A DNA stretch of 64,000 nucleotides, taken from assembly GCA_037721555.1 (NCBI GenBank), contig JBBJOI010000011.1:1-64000 (forward strand), given 5' to 3'. The notes under the pieces were generated by a model. The model saw nothing but the letters and a program-made list of their open reading frames with translations, was not told the DNA's origin and ran no database searches. Position 1 is the first letter of the stretch, and each line of letters starts with the position of its first letter. This stretch comes from Gaiellasilicea sp037721555 (GTDB taxonomy: Bacteria; Actinomycetota; Thermoleophilia; Gaiellales; Gaiellaceae). A program made the position numbers and the translations under genes. Shown here piece by piece: positions 36,179 through 44,501 of the stretch.

Positions 36179-37258
36179 CTACGCAGACTCGCCCTTGCCC
36201 GCCTCGGCGTCCGCCTCTCCGGCCGTGGCCTCGCTCGCGGCCTTGAGCGGCTCCTCCGACGGCGGGACGACACGCATCTCCGGCTTCGCCTCCTGGAGGA
36301 TGTGCCGCGGCGCGCGGCCGACGCGGTCGCCGAGTGCCTCCTCGCGCTCGCGCACGATCCGCCCGGCGATCTGCTCGACAGAGGTCGTTATCCACAAATC
36401 GGTAGGCGTCCCCTCGCGGTAGTCGGCCTCGCCGATCGCGTGGACGCGGCCGTCCTCCAAGAGACCGCGCACCTGGAGGAACTCGTCCTTCGACTGCGGC
36501 TTGAAGACGGCACAGGTCTTGCCGTCGTACTGCGTGACGACCGAGAAGACCGGGACGTCGCTCGGGCCGTCGGCGATGTAGATCATGTTCTCGAACGGGA
36601 TCCGGCGGTCCTCCGGCTCCATCCGCGCATTGACGTCGATCTTGTCGGGGTGCTTGTTCGCGCCCTTGTTGATCTCGAACACGGCGCGCGTCTTCGTCGT
36701 GTTGTCAATGACGTAGCCGATGTCCTTGAGCTCCGGCTCGGGCAGCGTCTGCTGCTCGCTGGCGGTCAGGAAGCCCGGCCGGGCGACCTGCTCGACGAAC
36801 TCGCAGGCCCAGACGTCGTCGGCGTGCTCGGCGATCGCGCTGCCGAGGATGATCTCCCGGAGGCCCGTCGAGATGATGTAGTGCTCGACGGTGATCCCGT
36901 GCTTGGCGAAGACCGGGCTGTCGGCGACGAGCTGCTTCACGCGCGGGAAGAACCCCGGCAGGCCGGGGTAGAACTCGAGCTCGGCGCCGAAGCTGCGCAG
37001 GAGCTTGTTGTTCAATCCGGCGAAGGGGCCTTCGCGGACGTAGGTCAGGATGTGGTTCAGGTAGACCGTGTCCGGCGAGACGCGCGCGAGACCGTGCTCC
37101 TTCTGGAACGCCGGCAGCGCCTTGACCTCGGCCCAGAACAGCGCCTCGTCAACGTCGAAGTGTCGAAAGAGGGGCTTCTGCATGTAGTCCGGGATCAGGG
37201 TCTTGTCGAAGTCCCAGATCACGGCGATCTCCGTCTGCGGGAAGACCCGTGTCGTCAT
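36179..37258 (-). CDS. HAD-superfamily phosphatase
   Basis: 359 residues. Motif I is IWDFDKTLIPDYM with nucleophile Asp16 and general acid Asp18. Motif II is HYIISTGLREI. A lysine-containing segment (FEINKGANKHPDKIDVN) precedes motif IV, MIYIADGPSDVPVFSVV. The large insertion after motif I (residues ~25-110) is a helical C1-type cap. The C-terminal ~90 residues end in a disordered Ala/Glu/Lys tail. The substrate is unknown; related cytosolic HAD enzymes act on small phosphorylated metabolites. It is intact, with coding style like the Kdp/maltose regions, so it may be part of the older chromosome. Confidence 0.85.
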   Translation of the reverse strand: MTTRVFPQTEIAVIWDFDKTLIPDYMQKPLFRHFDVDEALFWAEVKALPAFQKEHGLARVSPDTVYLNHILTYVREGPFAGLNNKLLRSFGAELEFYPGLPGFFPRVKQLVADSPVFAKHGITVEHYIISTGLREIILGSAIAEHADDVWACEFVEQVARPGFLTASEQQTLPEPELKDIGYVIDNTTKTRAVFEINKGANKHPDKIDVNARMEPEDRRIPFENMIYIADGPSDVPVFSVVTQYDGKTCAVFKPQSKDEFLQVRGLLEDGRVHAIGEADYREGTPTDLWITTSVEQIAGRIVREREEALGDRVGRAPRHILQEAKPEMRVVPPSEEPLKAASEATAGEADAEAGKGESA

Positions 37259-37286
37259 GTCGATGAAGGATAGTTCGGGTCGCCCG

Positions 37287-37640
37287 ATGGTTCAGGAGCG
37301 GCTCGAGACCCCCAACCCCTGCGGCGCCGAACCGGCCGCGTCCCCCGCCGGGGCGGTGTACGGTCGCGCGGTGCCCGCGCCCGCCACGCCGCCGGCGCCA
37401 GCGACCACTTTCCGCCGGCCACGCTTCGAGGCCCAGCTGTTTGGCGGCCGGGCCAGCGGCTGGAAGGTGGAGCTGCTCGACCTGGCCGCCGAGATCGCCG
37501 TCTACCTCGACGGCCGCCGCGTCGTCGTCGTCGACGGTGCGCTCGCCAACCGCGTCGAGCACGGCGAGCTGATGGGCGTCTACCGGCTGGTCGACCCGTC
37601 CGGGCCCGAGACGCGCTACGTCGGCACCGCCTGGTCGTAG
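37287..37640 (+). CDS. conserved hypothetical small protein
   Basis: 117 residues if the ATG at 37287 is used; a GTG at 37371 would give 89 residues and skip a low-complexity Pro/Ala stretch. The conserved-looking part is RRPRFEAQLFGGRASGWKVE, AEIAVYLDGRRVVVVDGALA, and a C-terminus GVYRLVDPSGPETRYVGTAW. A compact beta-rich fold is likely. No family is recognised. It is divergent from the HAD gene, whose start is only 28 bp away. Confidence 0.5.
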   Translation: MVQERLETPNPCGAEPAASPAGAVYGRAVPAPATPPAPATTFRRPRFEAQLFGGRASGWKVELLDLAAEIAVYLDGRRVVVVDGALANRVEHGELMGVYRLVDPSGPETRYVGTAWS

Positions 37641-37673
37641 CCGCAGCGGCTGACCGCGCGCCGCGCCCGTCAC

Positions 37674-39146
37674 CTACGGCGTCCCGACCCTCTCCCAAGC
37701 GTCGGCGCGAGCACGTCCGAGCGCCTCGAAGTCGTAGTCGAGGATCGGCAGCCGTAGCTTGGCCAGCTCGAGGTCGATCTCGCGCTCGACCCAATCGGGC
37801 TTAGCCAGCGCGACGACCTCGTCGAGGCGGTCCGCGGCGCGGCGGTCGAACGCGGCCAGCGGCTTGTCCGCGTCGACGGCGGCGGCGACGTCGGCGAGCA
37901 GCAACAGGTTGACGAGCGCGACCGTGCCGGCCTCGCGCCACAGCGGGCTCGTGCCGAACGACGTCCGCGACAGGAGGACGTCGATCACGGCGACGTCGTG
38001 CACGTCGTGCCCGAGCGCCTCGGAGAGCACCGCGTCCCGCCGCTTCGGGTCGAGCTCGCGCAGCCGCTTGAGCTGCTCGAGCCCCTCCCGCGCCCGCGAC
38101 TCGATTGCGGCGACCATGCGCGCCCCCTGCGGCGGGATCGCCGCCTTGACCTGCACGTGCAGGGCGATGTTCTCCGCCGGCGAGTAGACGAGCAGGTCGA
38201 TTTCGCCCTCGCCCCAGTCGAAGTTGCGGATGATCTCGACGCCCGGCAGCCGCGCCAGAACCGCCGCCGCCTGGTCGATCAGCATCGGCTCCATCTCCTT
38301 GGAGACGAGGTCGTCGAACCGCTTGCGATCGAGGCGGTTCAAGACGAATAGCACGTTCCGCGCCAGCATGAACAGCCGGATCAGGTCGCCGTTGAAGATG
38401 TAGCTGTCACTGAGGCGCGTAAACGGCGGCAGGAAGCCGTCGCCGGCGTGCTTAGTCCGTCGCGCGTCCGGGCGCAGGTCGAGCGTGTAGATCTCGAGCA
38501 GCTTTTCGACCTGTGACGCCGGGAGGCCCGAGAGCTTGGCGAGAACGCCGACGAGGAAGTCGGCGCGCCAGTTGACGCTGATCCACTCGAAGAGCTCGTG
38601 CTCGACCGCCTCGTCGACGTCGCCCGCCTCCACACGGCGCAGGGCGCGCGCGAGCCCGCGGCAGATGTCGCCGATGGCGTAGACGGCGGCGCGGAAGCGG
38701 CCGAACTCGGCGTTGTCGACGCCGACGGCCGCGCGCATGCCGGCGTCGGTCAACAGCGGCGGCTCGATCAGCGCCCGCTCGTAGAAGGCGTACAGCTGGT
38801 CGTGGAGGACGAAGAGGTCGGCGCCGAAGGTCGGAGCAGTCGCCGCGAGCGCGTCGAAGCGCGCGTCGAGCGCCGCGGGCGGGGCCGCGATGCCGAACGG
38901 GCCGCCGAACTCCGTCAGCATGATGTCGCGAGCCTCGTCCGCGGCGAACTCCGCCGACGCGTGCCGCAACGTGAAGCCGCGGGCGCGGTCGCCGCTGACG
39001 GCGTAGTGGTCGCGGTGGATCTCCGGCATGAGCTCGCTGAAGTGGCCGTAGTTCAAGAGCAGGCGCAGCTGCGAGGCGTCGGGGTCGACCTCGTGGTAGC
39101 CCTCGAGGCAGTCGGTCGCGTCGGCGCCGAACGGCTCGACGGCCAT
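37674..39146 (-). CDS. large hypothetical protein with PD-(D/E)XK-like nuclease core
   Basis: 490 residues, soluble. The N-terminal ~270 residues are mainly helical. At about residues 310-335, NFDWGEGEIDLLVYSPAENI followed by ALHVQVKAAIPPQG matches a restriction-endonuclease-like core. The Asp of EIDLL is the metal ligand, and QVK replaces the more usual ExK, a known variant. A helical C-terminus follows. It ends a three-gene operon (39749 to 37674, minus) with two small proteins. The operon's make-up (two small helical proteins plus a putative nuclease) resembles uncharacterised defence modules, but no such system is recognised by name. Confidence 0.65.
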   Translation of the reverse strand: MAVEPFGADATDCLEGYHEVDPDASQLRLLLNYGHFSELMPEIHRDHYAVSGDRARGFTLRHASAEFAADEARDIMLTEFGGPFGIAAPPAALDARFDALAATAPTFGADLFVLHDQLYAFYERALIEPPLLTDAGMRAAVGVDNAEFGRFRAAVYAIGDICRGLARALRRVEAGDVDEAVEHELFEWISVNWRADFLVGVLAKLSGLPASQVEKLLEIYTLDLRPDARRTKHAGDGFLPPFTRLSDSYIFNGDLIRLFMLARNVLFVLNRLDRKRFDDLVSKEMEPMLIDQAAAVLARLPGVEIIRNFDWGEGEIDLLVYSPAENIALHVQVKAAIPPQGARMVAAIESRAREGLEQLKRLRELDPKRRDAVLSEALGHDVHDVAVIDVLLSRTSFGTSPLWREAGTVALVNLLLLADVAAAVDADKPLAAFDRRAADRLDEVVALAKPDWVEREIDLELAKLRLPILDYDFEALGRARADAWERVGTP

Positions 39147-39170
39147 TTGCTCGATAAGGCCATTGACGAG

Positions 39171-39365
39171 CTACGACAGGCGCGCGGCGATCACGATGCC
39201 GCGCTGGGCGGCCTCGACATCGTCGCTGCGGTTCAGCTGCCCGTTGACGAGGACGTGGAACGCGGTCAGCAACGCGCGGACGGGTCGCGCCGTGACCGCC
39301 GGCAGCCGGCGTACGTGCTCGTCGAGGTCGCGCTCGAGCGCGATCAGCTCGTCTTTGGCGTCCAC
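39171..39365 (-). CDS. small helical protein of the nuclease-like operon
   Basis: 64 residues (DAKDELIALERDLDEHVRRL, VRALLTAFHVLVNGQLNRSD, DVEAAQRGIVIAARLS), predicted all-helical. It lies 24 bp before the 490-aa gene and 48 bp after the next small gene, all on the minus strand, which supports co-transcription. No family is recognised. Confidence 0.55.
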   Translation of the reverse strand: MDAKDELIALERDLDEHVRRLPAVTARPVRALLTAFHVLVNGQLNRSDDVEAAQRGIVIAARLS

Positions 39366-39413
39366 TGCGAGCTCCGTACCCAGCGCGCGCTGAACGCGAG
39401 CGCCCTTCCCATC

Positions 39414-39749
39414 CTACCGCCGGCTCTGCCTCGCCGCCTCCCAGGACTCCTTGCGCGCCTCGCCGAGACGCATTGTCGGCTCCCACCCGTATCGGTCGAC
39501 CCAGACGCGGTGGAAGGTCCAGATCTGTCGGTCAAGCTCGGCCCGCCGGGCGTGCTTCTCCCAGTCCTCGCCCTTCGGGTGCCCCGTGAGGCGCAATAGT
39601 CCGAGCAGCACGTAGTCGCGCTCGTCGCGTTCCGGCAGGCGGTCGCCGAAGAAGGCAAACGCCGCCTCGGCGGCGCCCATCCACCGCTCGTGGTGCTCGA
39701 GGGCGTCGAAGAAGTCGACGACCTCGACGTAGAGCTCGAGGTCGATCAC
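39414..39749 (-). CDS. small hypothetical protein, first gene of the nuclease-like operon
   Basis: 111 residues, acidic, helical and aromatic-rich: MIDLELYVEVVDFFDALEHH, ERWMGAAEAAFAFFGDRLPE, DRQIWTFHRVWVDRYGWEPT. No membrane segments and no recognised family. It leads the operon that ends with the PD-(D/E)XK-like gene. Confidence 0.6.
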   Translation of the reverse strand: MIDLELYVEVVDFFDALEHHERWMGAAEAAFAFFGDRLPERDERDYVLLGLLRLTGHPKGEDWEKHARRAELDRQIWTFHRVWVDRYGWEPTMRLGEARKESWEAARQSRR

Positions 39750-39891
39750 GACGTCCAGAGCGCTAGTGCTCCTTATTGCATCCGAGAGGAACCGAGACTC
39801 AGAGCGGCCAACGACGTGTGGTCGACTGCTTGATCTGCCGCGAAGTCGCTCGCGAGGTTGAGGTGCCCGGTGGGGTCATTACGATGTATGG

Positions 39892-40158
39892 ATGAGCGGC
39901 CAGAGCCTTCCCGGTGGGGTGGTGCATGAACTGCCCACGGATCTCCGTGAGGCGCTGCGGACCAACGCGACGGCGCTCGACGCCTGGAACGACATCACGC
40001 CGTTGGCCCGGAACGAGTTCATCTGCTGGGTCGAGGATGCCAAGCAGGAGACCACCCGAGCGCGCCGGATCCGGCGGACGCAGGAGGAGTTGCAGGAAGG
40101 CCAGCGCCGGCCCTGCTGCTGGCCCGGGTGCAAGCACCGCGACCGCACAGGCAAGTAG
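39892..40158 (+). CDS. YdeI/OmdA-like bacteriocin-protection family protein
   Basis: 88 residues. The segment VVHELPTDLREALRTNATAL, DAWNDITPLARNEFICWVED and AKQETTRARRIRRTQEELQE matches the YdeI/OmdA family (PF13376), in which LP.DL..AL, a W(I/V)E.AK.xETR.RR pattern and helical ends are typical. The full domain is usually ~60 residues at the C-terminus of longer proteins; here it stands alone with a short Cys-containing tail (CCWPGCKHRDRTGK). The function of the family is poorly known. Confidence 0.7.
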   Translation: MSGQSLPGGVVHELPTDLREALRTNATALDAWNDITPLARNEFICWVEDAKQETTRARRIRRTQEELQEGQRRPCCWPGCKHRDRTGK

Positions 40159-40851
40159 CTCGGCCCGCGCAGATCGGCTCTCCGCGGTGCTGGCTGGGCA
40201 GTGGCAACAAAGGCGCGAGACCTGTCGCAGTAGCGACGGCCGTCTTCTCGCCCCGGGTCGCCGATCGCTTCGCTGCGTGTCGGACGTCACGGCTAGGTCG
40301 CATCGCCCAGTCACGGCTGCTCTTGCTCGCCGCGGGGGGGCGCGCGCGGAGCACGCGGCGCGGAGCGCCGACCCTTTCCTTGAACTACCAACGAACTCGT
40401 GCTGTCCGACGAGGCCACCACGCTCCGTTCTTCGCGCCGATAAAAAGAGTTCGAGTCACCTACCCGCATCTTGGTCCGGCGGTCTGTAAGAAGACCCCCT
40501 TGGTACACCAGCCACCGATCGCCTCCTCAAGAGACCGAGTCGCGCGAGTTCGCCCCAAGCGCGGGCGGCCGATTTTGCGGGTCGAAGTTCACTCGCGCCG
40601 CGAACTCGCCTCTGGCGCAGTTGTCTCATGTGACGACTGATTGGCAAGACGCTCCATACCCCCAAGGGGCGCGGTCGGTGTCGGGGCTAACGCAGGCTGC
40701 AGAGCCTCTGCGTCGTCGAGACGACTTCGATGGCATCCGCTTTCCCGTCGCCTGAAGGCCGGACGTCGCCTGAAGGCCGGACATCGAGGGAGGCGATGAG
40801 TTTCGGCGGCTCGACCGGTTTAAGGAGGACACACCCGAACGGGAGGGCACC
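40159..40851. other. no gene; tandem 18-bp repeat near the right end
   Basis: No supported coding region. At 40746-40781 an 18-bp unit (CGTCGCCTGAAGGCCGGA) is repeated twice without a gap, about 70 bp before the RibD-like gene, where it could be regulatory or just a slippage product. Confidence 0.5.
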
Positions 40852-41402
40852 ATGCGCAGGCTCATTCTCCAGACGGGCATCTCGATCGACGGATACGTGG
40901 CCGCACTCGACAAGTCGCACCCGTGGGGCGTCGAGAGGCAGGACGAGGGCGTCAAGCGCTGGATCCTCGAGTCGGTGTGCGCCGCGGGCGCTCACCTGAT
41001 GGGTCGGGTCACCTACGAGGAGATGGCCGCCCACTGGGCGACATCGACGAGCGACTATGCGCGGCCGATGAACGAGATCCCCAAGGTCGTCTTCTCGAAG
41101 ACGCTCCAACACGCCGACTGGCCCGAGACGCAGATCGCCCGCGGCGACCTCAGCGAAGAGATCGGACGTCTCAAGCGCGGACCGGGCAACGACCTGATCG
41201 CCTACGGCGGCGCCACCTTCGACCAGGCGCTGTCATGACTCGGGCTGGTCGACGAGTACCGGCTCATGGTCCAGCCGGCCGCACTCGGCTCCGGGCTCCC
41301 CCTGTTCAAGGACCTGCCCGCCCCGCTGCACCTCGAACTCGTCGAAGCGACCGCGTATTCCACCGGCGTTGCCATTCACGTCTATACCGCGCGCAAAATC
41401 GC
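40852..41402 (+). pseudogene. RibD-C/dihydrofolate-reductase-like protein with in-frame stop
   Basis: From ATG 40852, preceded by GGGAGGG, the protein starts RRLILQTGISIDGYVAALDK and continues HLMGRVTYEEMAAHW, IPKVVFSKTLQHADW and LIAYGGATFDQALS. A TGA follows at 41236-41238, and in the same frame LGLVDEYRLMVQPAALGSGL, PLFKDLPAPLHLELVEATAY and STGVAIHVYTARK. This is the complete RibD C-terminal (DHFR-like, YyaP/YwjB) fold interrupted once. The stop lies where family members usually have Arg in the Q-x-L-x-R-x-G-L-V-D-E segment. NADPH-dependent reductase activity would be lost. Confidence 0.8.
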
Positions 41403-41509
41403 CGGCCGCGCCCAAAATCGGCCTAGTACCGAGGAGGTACCGATGAATGACGTCGAGCAACAGACCGCGCACCTTCGCGTCGCTCGGCCGCCGCGCGGAG
41501 CGGCGACCA

Positions 41510-41991
41510 CTATCTCAATGATGCGCGGCCCCGTTCGGAGCGTCCGCTCGCCGTTCGGCTGCGAGCCTGCTGCGCAGCAAGCGGTGTAGTTTGCGACGCA
41601 GGGGTTCGATCTCGAGCGGCCGCCGGCAGGGGCCATAGTCGATGTACTCTCCGCTCGAGACGCGCACCGTGACCTTGAAGCCGGACAAGCACTCGCTCCC
41701 CTGGTCGAGCGGACGCGGAAGGGAAGCGGGGAAGAGTGGGAGGATTTCCCCCCAATCTGCGTCACCAACCCTGACAGCGAGCGGCTGAGGCCACGCCGTG
41801 TCTGGGTCGATACCAATTGGGGTAGGGGTGCGAACCACCTCGAGCGTTGCCCCGACGGGGCGACCCTCGGGATCGAAGCCACCACAGCCGGACAGCAGTG
41901 CGGCTGTGGCCAACGCCGCCGTGGCCGTTGCCGTTAACAGGACGGCGGCCCCCGGAAGGCGGTGAAGTGATAGTAGGCAAAGAGCCGGCAA
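41510..41991 (-). CDS. small lipoprotein
   Basis: 158 residues. The hydrophobic signal (AVLLTATATAALATAALLSG) ends in a lipobox LLSGCGG. The mature part contains VGATLEVVRTPTPIGIDPDT, GDADWGEILPLFPASLPRPL and two more cysteines (CLSGF, GPCRRP) that may pair. No family is recognised. Its start lies inside the 3' end of the upstream secreted-protein gene, an unusually long 58-nt overlap, so the true start may be shorter, though no good alternative is visible. Confidence 0.55.
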
Positions 41992-42983
41992 ATGCTGTAG
42001 GGCGCCTGCTCCGACCAGCCTCGGTCAATCGGCGAGTACTCGGCCGTGCTCCCGAGGAGATCCCACCAGTCTCGCTTGATCTCGATGTTCTGCGTCCGCA
42101 GACCGTCACTGCCACCGTTCAAGTCGAACCAGGTTGCGTCATCTTGCGTGAACGCCTCGTCCCAGAAGCGTGCGTTGCAGTTGAACGTTCCATTCGCGTT
42201 CAGGCAGCGCATCACACCTTCCCATTGGCGGAGGACTGTCCAGGAGCTGCCGTTCCAGATCTCCATGCAGACCAAGAGCTCTCCAGGGAAGCCGCAGTGC
42301 TGGTTGCGGAAGGCGTACTGGCTGCCGGGCACGAGCGCCCAGGCGGAGTGCAACATCACTTGTTCGGCATCGCCCTGCGCGGTGACAGTCAGTACCATCT
42401 GGTCGTTGCCCGTGTCTGCTGGCGCGTGGTTTGCCTCACCCCATCCAACCTGGATGCTGTTGCCGGCGGAGGTACGAGCGCTAGTCCGGTTGTAGAAGTG
42501 CTGCTCCAATACGCAGAACGACTGGCAGACGGAGGGGTCGCTCACCTCCGTCAGCATCGAGCCGCCTGAATAAGAGAAGGCCTCGTCTTGAGAGCCGAAG
42601 AACCTGAAACCCGCGAGCGACGGTGCACTGCTGCTGGAGGAAATCGTCATCTCCGGAGCGAACGAAGGCGAGCCAGGGGCGGGTACGCCGACGATGATCT
42701 TCTCGATGTCGGCGGGGTTGCTGAAGCAGATCGGTGCATCATGCGGTGGTGCAGGTGCGCCGGCCGGAATTGCGGCCTTCGCCGCATTGGCGGTCGGACA
42801 CGTCGGCATCCCGAGCGGGGGAATGAACTCGTCGGGATCGACGATACCAAGCGCCACGGCTTGGTCATACGTGTACTGGCCCGGGGGAACTAACGGCTGC
42901 GAGCCTGCTCCTGCACCACTAGTAGCTGCGCCCAAAACCAACGCGAAAGCTACGAGTACCACGCTGAGACCCCTCGTAATCAC
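41934..42983 (-). CDS. secreted hypothetical protein
   Basis: 349 residues from the GTG at 42983, chosen because AGGAGG lies 6 nt upstream and it gives a standard signal peptide (MITRGLSVVLVAFALVLGAA, then TSGAGA). Longer starts at 43055 and 43214 lack ribosome-binding sites. The mature protein is beta-rich with about ten cysteines (TCPTAN, ICFSNP, SVCQSFC, HCGFPGELLVCMEIWNG, MRCLNANGTFNCNARF, SICRLFAYY), implying disulfides outside the cell. No enzymatic motif is seen. It appears to form a pair with the lipoprotein gene downstream. Confidence 0.65.
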   Translation of the reverse strand: MITRGLSVVLVAFALVLGAATSGAGAGSQPLVPPGQYTYDQAVALGIVDPDEFIPPLGMPTCPTANAAKAAIPAGAPAPPHDAPICFSNPADIEKIIVGVPAPGSPSFAPEMTISSSSSAPSLAGFRFFGSQDEAFSYSGGSMLTEVSDPSVCQSFCVLEQHFYNRTSARTSAGNSIQVGWGEANHAPADTGNDQMVLTVTAQGDAEQVMLHSAWALVPGSQYAFRNQHCGFPGELLVCMEIWNGSSWTVLRQWEGVMRCLNANGTFNCNARFWDEAFTQDDATWFDLNGGSDGLRTQNIEIKRDWWDLLGSTAEYSPIDRGWSEQAPYSICRLFAYYHFTAFRGPPSC

Positions 42984-43644
42984 ACCCACCCTCCTCTTCG
43001 CTTCCAGATTGCCAGTCACGTCCGGCGTCCCCTTCAGTAGCGCTATCTGAAACATGCGCCTATGCTCAACGGTGTTTCCGTTGAATTTCACCGTGGTCGA
43101 GGCCGCGCCCGAGCGGGCCAGAACCCCGGAACACACGTTCTTCGGATGGACTAGCTGACGGACACCCCAACGGCGTTGTTCCACCCGGGCACAACGTGTA
43201 GCCAGGGCCTTCACTTTGACTGCACTCCTCTGAAAAATGGCCGACGGCAGCCGGTTCCTGCCGGCAATACCCGTTGGGTAGATGGTCGGCCGCGACGGCC
43301 GGAGGTCGCCTGCCGGGTCGAGCGCGTAGCCCGATCATGAGCCTCTCGCAGGCGGTGGTCTTCGCGCCGCGCGGCGTCGTAGCGGTCGTCGCCGGCGTGG
43401 GCAGGAGACTGGATCAGCGCACTGCCCATCGTTAGCGTCCTTCCGGGCACTGGTCGATCGCACGAAGCACGCGTGGCGTGGCGCGAGGGTGAACCGGATA
43501 CGTCGCCAGCACCGCGGCGAGCGGCCACGGGATGCGGTCGCGCGCGTTGACGAGCAGGCCCTAGTACCCGAGCTTCCGGTTCCACAGGGATCCGCGCAGC
43601 TGTGACTCGATCACACGCTTCGGTGCGCCGGTTGCTTCTCGCGC
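42984..43644. other. no supported gene; faint tRNA-like trace
   Basis: Around 43295-43320 the run GACGGCCGGAGGTCGCCTGC, then CGGGTCGAGC vaguely recalls the tRNA-Asp 3' half but lacks the T loop and acceptor, so I do not call it. Coding frames here look like noise. Confidence 0.4.
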
Positions 43645-44016
43645 TTGCCGAAGCGCGAAGGGCGCAAGCAGTACAAGGACACACGCGCCGAGGACAACAT
43701 CCGCGCTCTCCTGCGGTGGGCGCAGATCCCGCTGGCGATCCCCGCCGAGCACGCCACGCTGACGCAGTACGCCGCGGCCGAAGGGTGGGCCGACGGGCCG
43801 ACCGCGCTGATCCGCCTGCGCAACAAGCTGACGCATCCGGGCGGCAAGGCGGCAACGATATTCGCCGTCCCGGTCGAGGCGCGCGTCGAGCTGCGCCAGC
43901 TGGCGCTCTGGTACGTCGAGCTCGTCCTCTTGCGCTTTCAGAACTACCGCGGCGACTACCTCGTCCGCCACCGCGCCGGCCATGTCGGCGACAACGAGCG
44001 GGTGCCGTGGTCGTAG
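43645..44016 (+). CDS. ApeA-like HEPN C-terminal fragment
   Basis: 123 residues ending at 44016. The C-terminal core ALLRWAQIPLAIPAEHATLT, GPTALIRLRNKLTHPGGKAA and LRQLALWYVELVLLRFQNYR resembles the HEPN domain at the end of ApeA-type anti-phage proteins. Its R-x4-H motif is RNKLTH (Arg59...His64). The large N-terminal domain such proteins carry is missing upstream, where only a few non-matching codons precede MPKREGRKQYKDT. It is therefore probably a truncated gene, although the short HEPN domain alone could still fold. It lies 0.5 kb before a second gene with its own HEPN-like motif. Confidence 0.6.
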   Translation: MPKREGRKQYKDTRAEDNIRALLRWAQIPLAIPAEHATLTQYAAAEGWADGPTALIRLRNKLTHPGGKAATIFAVPVEARVELRQLALWYVELVLLRFQNYRGDYLVRHRAGHVGDNERVPWS

Positions 44017-44025
44017 ACGCTCGGT

Positions 44026-44388
44026 TTAGGGCTGGTACTCGGCGCTTCCGCCCGGACGGGCGTCGAGGCGTCCGGAGACGCGGCCGCTCTGGTGCGCGTC
44101 GTGCCATGTCGGGCAGGTCGCGAGCTTCTCTACGAGGAAGCCAAGCGCCTCGTCGGCCCGCTGCTGCGACCAGGCCTCGGCGTGCGCGCTCGTCCCCGCG
44201 GGCAGATCCTCTCGCAGGCGGATGGCGATGGCGACCGTGTTGTCGGCAACCGCGATCTGCCGGCGCGACATCTGGTAGCAGTCGCTCAGGAGCGTCTGCG
44301 GAAACTCGTCGCGGAGGCGCTCGGCAACCTCTTCCGGCTCGGCCAGACCCTCGAAGACGAATTGTGCGTCGTGGACGATCGACGTCAT
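44026..44388 (-). CDS. hypothetical protein between two HEPN-like genes
   Basis: 120 residues: DAQFVFEGLAEPEEVAERLR, EFPQTLLSDCYQMSRRQIAV, DNTVAIAIRLREDLPAGTSA and RADEALGFLVEKLATCPTWH. Soluble and mixed alpha/beta, with no recognised family. It is opposite in strand to both neighbours and 9 bp from the end of the ApeA-like fragment. It could be an antitoxin or regulator for the HEPN-like gene at 44502, suggested by position only. Confidence 0.55.
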   Translation of the reverse strand: MTSIVHDAQFVFEGLAEPEEVAERLRDEFPQTLLSDCYQMSRRQIAVADNTVAIAIRLREDLPAGTSAHAEAWSQQRADEALGFLVEKLATCPTWHDAHQSGRVSGRLDARPGGSAEYQP

Positions 44389-44501
44389 CCCGTATGTCTA
44401 CCTCGCCTGCGCGACGACGGCGCCCTCGCGTGCACGAGCGCCGGCCGCATCTTGGCCGACATCTCTTCTTGTACACGGGCGAGGGCATACCGTTCTCCCT
44501 T

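Noticed and set aside
41236..41238. TGA as selenocysteine in the RibD-like gene (also TGA at 49312)
   Set aside because: Neither position is a cysteine site in the family pattern, and no downstream hairpin resembling a SECIS is evident; nonsense mutation is simpler.
43066..43338. 90-codon minus-strand frame with several Cys and Pro
   Set aside because: No ribosome-binding site, no hydrophobic core; it lies in the untranslated region upstream of the secreted-protein gene.
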